From Saprospiraceae bacterium (GTDB taxonomy: Bacteria > Bacteroidota > Bacteroidia > Chitinophagales > Saprospiraceae), in the NCBI GenBank assembly GCA_020630455.1, contig JAHDBK010000118.1:1-9320 (forward strand): a stretch of DNA of 9,320 nucleotides, in the 5' to 3' direction. Positions 6,078 through 9,320 of the stretch are shown here, one piece after another. The notes beneath the pieces are model-generated. The model was not told where the DNA came from. It was given only the letters and a program-made list of their open reading frames with translations, and searched no databases. The translations under genes were made by a program, and so were the position numbers. The number at the start of each line of letters is the position of its first letter. The stretch's first letter is position 1.

Positions 6078-7238
6078 TTATACGTATTTATTTTCACCTT
6101 TCCAGTCAAATTCTGAATAAACTTTAATTTCTCTAGGTTTTACGTATTCCTTTTTTCCAAAATCAGAATGAAAAAACTTAAATAATTCATAATAAGGTTG
6201 CAAACCTCTATGAATTGGGGCATTATTTTTAGTCTCTATATTCAATTTTTCTAATTTAGATTCTAGTATCTCCTCCCAATCTTCAAATGGTTTGCTGTCC
6301 AACTCTTTTCCATTACTATCAACAAATATTTTAGAATCAATTATTTTATTCCAACACTGAGGCGTTGGGCAAGTGAAATGTTTATGAGCATATAAAAACC
6401 CAAGTAAAAAGACTAACATATCTTTTTTTCTATTATTAATGTGAATTTCACCATTTAAATGACTAAAACTTCCATTCAAAAGGAAAAAGAAAACAGACTT
6501 AGCCTCTTTGGATTTTTTAATAATCTTCAATTCTATTACTTTATCATATAGTGCTATAACCTGTTCTGTATTTAATGTTGAAGAAATGGTATATGATTTA
6601 CCATCTTGTTGTTTCTTGATAATTAATAGCTGACATAAACATCTAATTAATATAGATATTTGTATTACATCGGTAGGTAGTATTATTATCTTCTGAATAA
6701 AATCCCTTGTCTCACCAACTATATCCCCAGATTCGTTGACTATAGATTCAGTTATTTGTTCGTATCCTGTAAAATGATAAGCTGATAATCCTTCAACTGT
6801 GTTACTCTTGAAAACATCAAAATTTTCTGGTCTATCGAAAAAGGTGAGTAAAGCATTTTGATGAGTTAAACTATCGTATATTATTCTATTTAGGTATTCA
6901 ATAAAAGATGAAGGTTCTTTCAATTCTTGATTTGACTTTTCAATATTAGGATTTTCATTAGGAAAATTTGTCCATGATAGACAAGTATCTATTATTGAAA
7001 ATAGATACTTGTCATTCATATAGACTTGTAAATTATCATAGAGCTTATTAATTTGCTCATCTAAAATTAAGTCAGTTTCATTATTTGAAAAAAACTTAAT
7101 TCTTTGATTATAAAATCGTAAGAATTGCTTTTCTGCTACAGAAATAACCTTATCAATTATATAACGATACAAATCAAAAGTCTCAGGTTGGGTTTCATCT
7201 TGTTGATAACCAAGTTCACTAGATAAATTAGTGTTCAT
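6078..7238 (-). CDS. Hypothetical protein between two paralogous integrases
   Basis: 386 residues, not recognised with confidence. No signal peptide, long membrane segment or catalytic motif is evident. The composition is that of a cytoplasmic, largely helical protein. Residues 222-256 (LNTEQVIALYDKVIELKI followed by KKSKEAKSVFFFLLNG) and the following stretch to about 300 remind me of the C-terminal part of uncharacterised proteins carried by Bacteroidota conjugative transposons and islands, in which a TxEQ-x-LY helix precedes an F-rich strand region; this is from memory and weak. It starts 46 bases after the upstream integrase stop and precedes integrase B, so one leftward transcript could carry integrase, this gene, integrase B and the Xis-like gene. 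A role as accessory recombination factor or regulator is inference from position only. Its coding sequence contains a perfect 14-bp inverted repeat at codons 76-87. Confidence 0.8.
   Translation of the reverse strand: MNTNLSSELGYQQDETQPETFDLYRYIIDKVISVAEKQFLRFYNQRIKFFSNNETDLILDEQINKLYDNLQVYMNDKYLFSIIDTCLSWTNFPNENPNIEKSNQELKEPSSFIEYLNRIIYDSLTHQNALLTFFDRPENFDVFKSNTVEGLSAYHFTGYEQITESIVNESGDIVGETRDFIQKIIILPTDVIQISILIRCLCQLLIIKKQQDGKSYTISSTLNTEQVIALYDKVIELKIIKKSKEAKSVFFFLLNGSFSHLNGEIHINNRKKDMLVFLLGFLYAHKHFTCPTPQCWNKIIDSKIFVDSNGKELDSKPFEDWEEILESKLEKLNIETKNNAPIHRGLQPYYELFKFFHSDFGKKEYVKPREIKVYSEFDWKGENKYV
6980..7013. repeat. Perfect 14-bp inverted repeat with 6-nt loop inside the 386-residue protein gene
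   Basis: Arms GACAAGTATCTATT (6980-6993) and AATAGATACTTGTC (7000-7013) are perfect reverse complements separated by ATTGAA (plus strand). 28 of 34 bases can pair. In the gene it encodes DKYLFSIIDTC (76-86) on the minus strand. No T-run follows. It could be an mRNA hairpin, a protein-binding site or a structured single-stranded recombination or replication site. Confidence 0.9.
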
Positions 7239-7284
7239 AAAAGAATCAAATTTTAAAAATTCAATTCAAATTAAAAACAATATA

Positions 7285-8337
7285 TCATATATCAAAATCT
7301 GGAATATTATCTATTGCCCCCTTTTTTAAATGATTGACATGGTTTAGATATTTTGCTGTATGAGCAATACTCGCATGACCTAAACAATCAGCAACCGTTT
7401 TCAAGTTAGCACCATTAGATAATAACAAACAAGCAAATGAATGTCGTCCACAATAAAATGAAATATGCTTATTTATTTTTGTCCTTTTAACCCAATTTTT
7501 TAGATTTTTATTAACAGATACTATTGATGGTAATTCAAATAAAAACTGTCTCTTTGTATCAATTTCATTTATGATGTCAATACATATTTTGTGTAAAGGC
7601 ACAATTACAAGTTCATCAGTTTTTTTCCTAGTATAGTGTAGTCTATTATTCATTATATGTGAAAATTCTATCTCGACTGCCTCAGCATATCCTATGCCAG
7701 TAAAACAAGCAAAAATAAAAGCATTTTTAACTTCATTATTACCACAAGGAGTTCTATACAATTCTTGAATTTCCTCTAATTCTAAAACTGCCTTTTTTAA
7801 TCTTTTACTTTTGTATGAAATTCTAACATCTTCACCAATCATTTTTGGTAAGTAATCCTCTTTATAAGCTTTTCTAATAACCTGTTTAAATTTTGCTAAA
7901 TAATTAGATGGAGTTTCACCTGACAACTTAGCTTCCTTTTGTAAATAAATTGAAAAGTTTTCAATTAATTTATTAGTCAAATCCTTAAACTTCAAATCTT
8001 TTTTCTTATGAAAAATCTTAAAATGCCTGTAAGATTTTTCAAACATCCTAATATTTTTGTTTGGACAATTTTCTACAAAATCATCATAATAATCGAAAAA
8101 ACTTTTGTTAAATGAGTTTGCTGGAGAAATTTCTTCTGAGTTGTTTTTACTTTCAATTTCTATTAATCTTTGTGCTTGTAATTTTTTAGCTTGATTAATT
8201 TTTTCTGAACGATTAGGATCACGAGAATCTACATAAATTTTAAGAAATTCTGTGTACCTTTTTTTGTCTTTAATAATGTCTAAATAATAACTTCTTTTGC
8301 CATTTTTTAAAGTTCTAAACCTTAAAGTCACTCCCAT
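7285..8337 (-). CDS. IntDOT-like tyrosine integrase (integrase A, att-proximal)
   Basis: 350 residues. The arm-DNA-binding domain (about 1-62: LRFRTLKNGKRSYYLD) is followed by the SAM-like core-binding domain (about 78-165) and the catalytic domain (about 183-340). Nucleophile Y330 (AKYLNHV), H321 (LGHAS), R298 (YCGRHSF) and a hairpin lysine (K238 or K239, TRKKTDE) are visible. As in integrase B, the first catalytic Arg position is glycine (G216 in TGIGYAEA) and the HxxR histidine is tyrosine (Y295). It is the gene nearest the tRNA fragment, with its start about 140 bases from it, as expected for the integrase that acts at this att site. Two tandem AGTAACGTTT sites lie just upstream of its start. 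The start MGVTLRF is the natural domain beginning. Whether A and B act together, or one is a relic or serves another site, cannot be told from sequence. Confidence 0.88.
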   Translation of the reverse strand: MGVTLRFRTLKNGKRSYYLDIIKDKKRYTEFLKIYVDSRDPNRSEKINQAKKLQAQRLIEIESKNNSEEISPANSFNKSFFDYYDDFVENCPNKNIRMFEKSYRHFKIFHKKKDLKFKDLTNKLIENFSIYLQKEAKLSGETPSNYLAKFKQVIRKAYKEDYLPKMIGEDVRISYKSKRLKKAVLELEEIQELYRTPCGNNEVKNAFIFACFTGIGYAEAVEIEFSHIMNNRLHYTRKKTDELVIVPLHKICIDIINEIDTKRQFLFELPSIVSVNKNLKNWVKRTKINKHISFYCGRHSFACLLLSNGANLKTVADCLGHASIAHTAKYLNHVNHLKKGAIDNIPDFDI

Positions 8338-8350
8338 GGTAATTTTTTTG

Positions 8351-8371
8351 AGTAACGTTTAAGTAACGTTT
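8351..8371 (+). repeat. Tandem AGTAACGTTT repeat, candidate arm-type or operator sites
   Basis: AGTAACGTTT occurs at 8351-8360 and 8362-8371, an 11-base period, about one helical turn, so both copies lie on the same DNA face. They sit 14 bases upstream of the integrase A start and about 100 bases inside the presumed element end. Known: tyrosine integrases of this size bind direct repeats near att through the arm domain. Autoregulation is equally possible. Confidence 0.5.
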
Positions 8372-8437
8372 TTTGCAAAAACTAATCCTATAAAATGCAA
8401 TAAAATGAAAATAACAAATCATAATTTACTGATTATC

Positions 8438-8449
8438 AACATATTAACA
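8438..8449 (+). repeat. AACATATTAACA, partner of the motif at 6066-6077
   Basis: It matches AACACATTAACA at 6066-6077 in 11 of 12 bases, in the same orientation, 25 bases left of the tRNA-like fragment. The surrounding stretch 8372-8473 is AT-rich, has no gene, and contains TAAAATG twice (8391-8397 and 8401-8407). It is a weak candidate for an integrase accessory site. Confidence 0.3.
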
Positions 8450-8473
8450 ATATAGCGATTTAGCCTTGATTTT

Positions 8474-8486
8474 CCCGCCTCGGGTA
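8474..8486 (+). other. attR: displaced 3' end of a tRNA gene, probably tRNA-Leu
   Basis: CCCGC (8474-8478) fits the 3' strand of a T-stem, CTCGGGT (8479-8485) the seven bases of a 3' acceptor strand, and A8486 the discriminator. The next bases are CTA, then a strong terminator, as after a genuine tRNA. To the left the sequence (TTGATTTT) is not a proper T-loop, and no T-stem 5' strand, anticodon arm or D arm is present, so only the 3' end of a tRNA is here. The acceptor CTCGGGT predicts a 5' ACCCGAG start, which I associate with Bacteroidota tRNA-Leu; the isotype is inferred. This is the expected scar of integration into a tRNA 3' end. Confidence 0.68.
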
Positions 8487-8488
8487 CT

Positions 8489-8527
8489 AAAAGCTCGATA
8501 ACTGTAAAGTTATCGGGCTTTTTTTTA
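8489..8527 (+). terminator. Strong intrinsic terminator after the tRNA fragment
   Basis: A stem of left arm 8489-8503 (…GCTCGATAACT) and right arm 8508-8522 (AGTTATCGGGC…), with one G-U pair and a GTAA loop, is followed by eight Ts (8519-8526). It reads in the direction of the tRNA fragment, so it is presumably the terminator of the interrupted tRNA gene, now separated from its promoter. It would also insulate the lipoprotein gene from element transcription. Confidence 0.88.
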
Positions 8528-8576
8528 TTACTACTAATTCAAAATTAAGTGTTTATCAATAAAAATTTCATAAAAT

Positions 8577-9155
8577 ATGTCAATCAAAAAGCAAGTGTTT
8601 TTCCTAACATGTTTATTCTTACTCCAGTTTTTATCTTCTTGTAAAAAGGACGAGGTTATGACCTGCAATCCAAGTGAAAATTTTCCGTTTTTAGAAGTTG
8701 GAAATAAATGGGAGTATGACTTTGAAGAACTTTTTAGTTTCTCAGAAAATTTAGAAATTGAAATTGAAGAAGTAATAGAACCTGGAAAATTGAGGATTGG
8801 TTATACTACTCAAAGTAGTTTTTTTCCACAAGATGCAATATGGTTTTCTTGCGGAGATTATATATCAAATTTAGCTTCAGTAGATGCAGACCCAGAAGTT
8901 AATAAATATCTTTTAAGTGACCTTAGTTTGGGAACTACCTGGACATCAACAAACAATAATATAGTAGGGAACTATGAAGTTATTGAAAAGAATGTAAATG
9001 TTTCAACTCCAGCAGGTGTTTTTATTTGTGATAAAATCACCTTTTTTCAAGATGGCACTATAAATGTCGATACAATTTATGAGTCTCCTGAATTTGGACG
9101 AATTAAATATGATGGCTTTTTATTTAGTTATGAGTTGAGGTCTAAAAATTTTTAA
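8577..9155 (+). CDS. Predicted surface-exposed lipoprotein, chromosomal
   Basis: 192 residues. The N-terminus is a lipoprotein signal: basic KK, a hydrophobic core and lipobox LSSC with lipidated C22. The mature start CKKDE resembles the lysine-plus-acidic lipoprotein export signal described in Bacteroidota, which suggests transfer to the outer leaflet. The mature part contains FPFLEVGNKWEYDF (37-50), and a later TPAGVFICDKITF segment, a pairing I have seen in uncharacterised Bacteroidota lipoproteins of beta-rich character. No enzyme motif is visible and the function is unknown. It starts 50 bases beyond the T-run that ends the tRNA terminator, so it belongs to the host chromosome, not the element. 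No exact -7 promoter box was found in that gap. Confidence 0.82.
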   Translation: MSIKKQVFFLTCLFLLQFLSSCKKDEVMTCNPSENFPFLEVGNKWEYDFEELFSFSENLEIEIEEVIEPGKLRIGYTTQSSFFPQDAIWFSCGDYISNLASVDADPEVNKYLLSDLSLGTTWTSTNNNIVGNYEVIEKNVNVSTPAGVFICDKITFFQDGTINVDTIYESPEFGRIKYDGFLFSYELRSKNF

Positions 9156-9204
9156 ATAAAGAATTGTTTGATTTGAAATGATTACTCTATCTTAAAAAAC
9201 TATC

Positions 9205-9237
9205 AAAGCCGCTCCGATACACCATCGAAGCGGCTTT
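9205..9237. terminator. Hairpin terminator, possibly shared by convergent genes
   Basis: AAAGCCGCT (9205-9213) pairs with AGCGGCTTT (9229-9237); inside, CGAT pairs with ATCG across one C-A mismatch and a five-base loop. It lies between the rightward lipoprotein gene and the end of a leftward gene. The T-run is short on the plus strand; on the minus strand TTTTTT follows about ten bases after the stem. Either gene or both could use it. Confidence 0.7.
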
Positions 9238-9264
9238 GTCATTTATGAAAAATTATCCTACACC

Positions 9265-9320
9265 TTACTCCCCCACTTTCACCAATTTCCGACTAAATCT
9301 GCTTCCATCTTCCAAGCGTA
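9265..9320 (-). CDS. C-terminal end of a protein with a T9SS-like sorting tail, cut by window edge
   Basis: Only the last 17 codons and stop are inside the window: RLEDGSRFSRKLVKVGE. The pattern (V)RLEDG-x-x-F-x-R-K-L-V resembles the end of type A C-terminal sorting domains of the Bacteroidota type IX secretion system, which usually close with a strand, a G-containing turn and a basic KLV strand. Such proteins are secreted through T9SS and often anchored at the cell surface. The fragment is too short for certainty. The other two minus-strand frames hit stops in this stretch. Confidence 0.5.
   Translation of the reverse strand, partial: RLEDGSRFSRKLVKVGE

Larger units (their letters stand above)
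1..8486. mobile_element. Integrative element, right part, inserted at a tRNA 3' end
   Basis: Seen: two full-length tyrosine recombinase genes, an excisionase-like gene, a primase-helicase gene and a restriction-modification gene lie together to the left of a truncated tRNA 3' end followed by a terminator. Known: tyrosine integrases commonly use the 3' part of tRNA genes as attB, leaving an intact tRNA at one end and a short 3' fragment at the other. Inferred: the element's right boundary falls in or next to the fragment at 8474-8486, and its left end, with the intact tRNA, lies beyond base 1. Gene content fits a phage-satellite-like island or a small integrative or mobilisable element. No relaxase or phage structural gene is visible, so the type stays open. 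Confidence 0.72.

Noticed and set aside
8474..8486. A complete tRNA gene at this place
   Set aside because: Only the 3' T-stem strand, acceptor strand and discriminator are present; no anticodon or D arm can be folded from the bases to the left.
1..9320. CRISPR array or insertion sequence
   Set aside because: No regularly spaced repeats of 25-40 bases and no DDE or HUH transposase-like reading frame were seen; the repeats present are short and isolated.

Overview
The window is strongly AT-rich DNA from a member of the Bacteroidota, most likely a flavobacterium-like or related lineage. Four things point there: a lipoprotein signal followed by a CKKDE surface-export type motif, a probable type IX secretion C-terminal tail at the right edge, IntDOT-like tyrosine recombinases, and starts preceded by A/T-rich leaders instead of strong Shine-Dalgarno sequences.

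Layout. Positions 1 to about 8486 look like the right-hand part of an integrated mobile element whose left end lies outside the window. Reading left to right: the N-terminal part of a type IIG (Eco57I-like) restriction-modification enzyme (1-610, minus); a large primase-helicase replication protein (715-3327, minus); a 393-bp non-coding region with short palindromes and a purine-rich GC island; a small catalytic-domain-only tyrosine recombinase on the opposite strand (3721-4305, plus); then a leftward module of excisionase-like HTH protein (4488-4847), IntDOT-like integrase (4859-5932), unrecognised 386-residue protein (6078-7238) and a second, paralogous integrase (7285-8337). Right of the last integrase is a 13-base fragment with the geometry of a tRNA 3' end (8474-8486, probably tRNA-Leu) followed directly by a strong intrinsic terminator. 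This is best read as attR of an element integrated into the 3' end of a tRNA gene.

Beyond the att site is ordinary chromosome: a predicted surface lipoprotein (8577-9155, plus), a hairpin terminator, and the last 17 codons of a leftward gene with a T9SS-like C-terminus.

How the genes fit together (inference): integrases and Xis-like protein for integration and excision, a primase-helicase for autonomous replication after excision, and a restriction-modification enzyme as defence cargo. This int-xis-primase/helicase-defence order resembles phage-satellite-like islands or small integrative elements. No relaxase, capsid or packaging gene is visible, so the class is undecided. The least expected points are two paralogous integrases that both lack the first catalytic arginine and the HxxR histidine, an unknown protein between them carrying a perfect 14-bp inverted repeat inside its coding sequence, and a third, catalytically complete recombinase flanked by diverged direct repeats.
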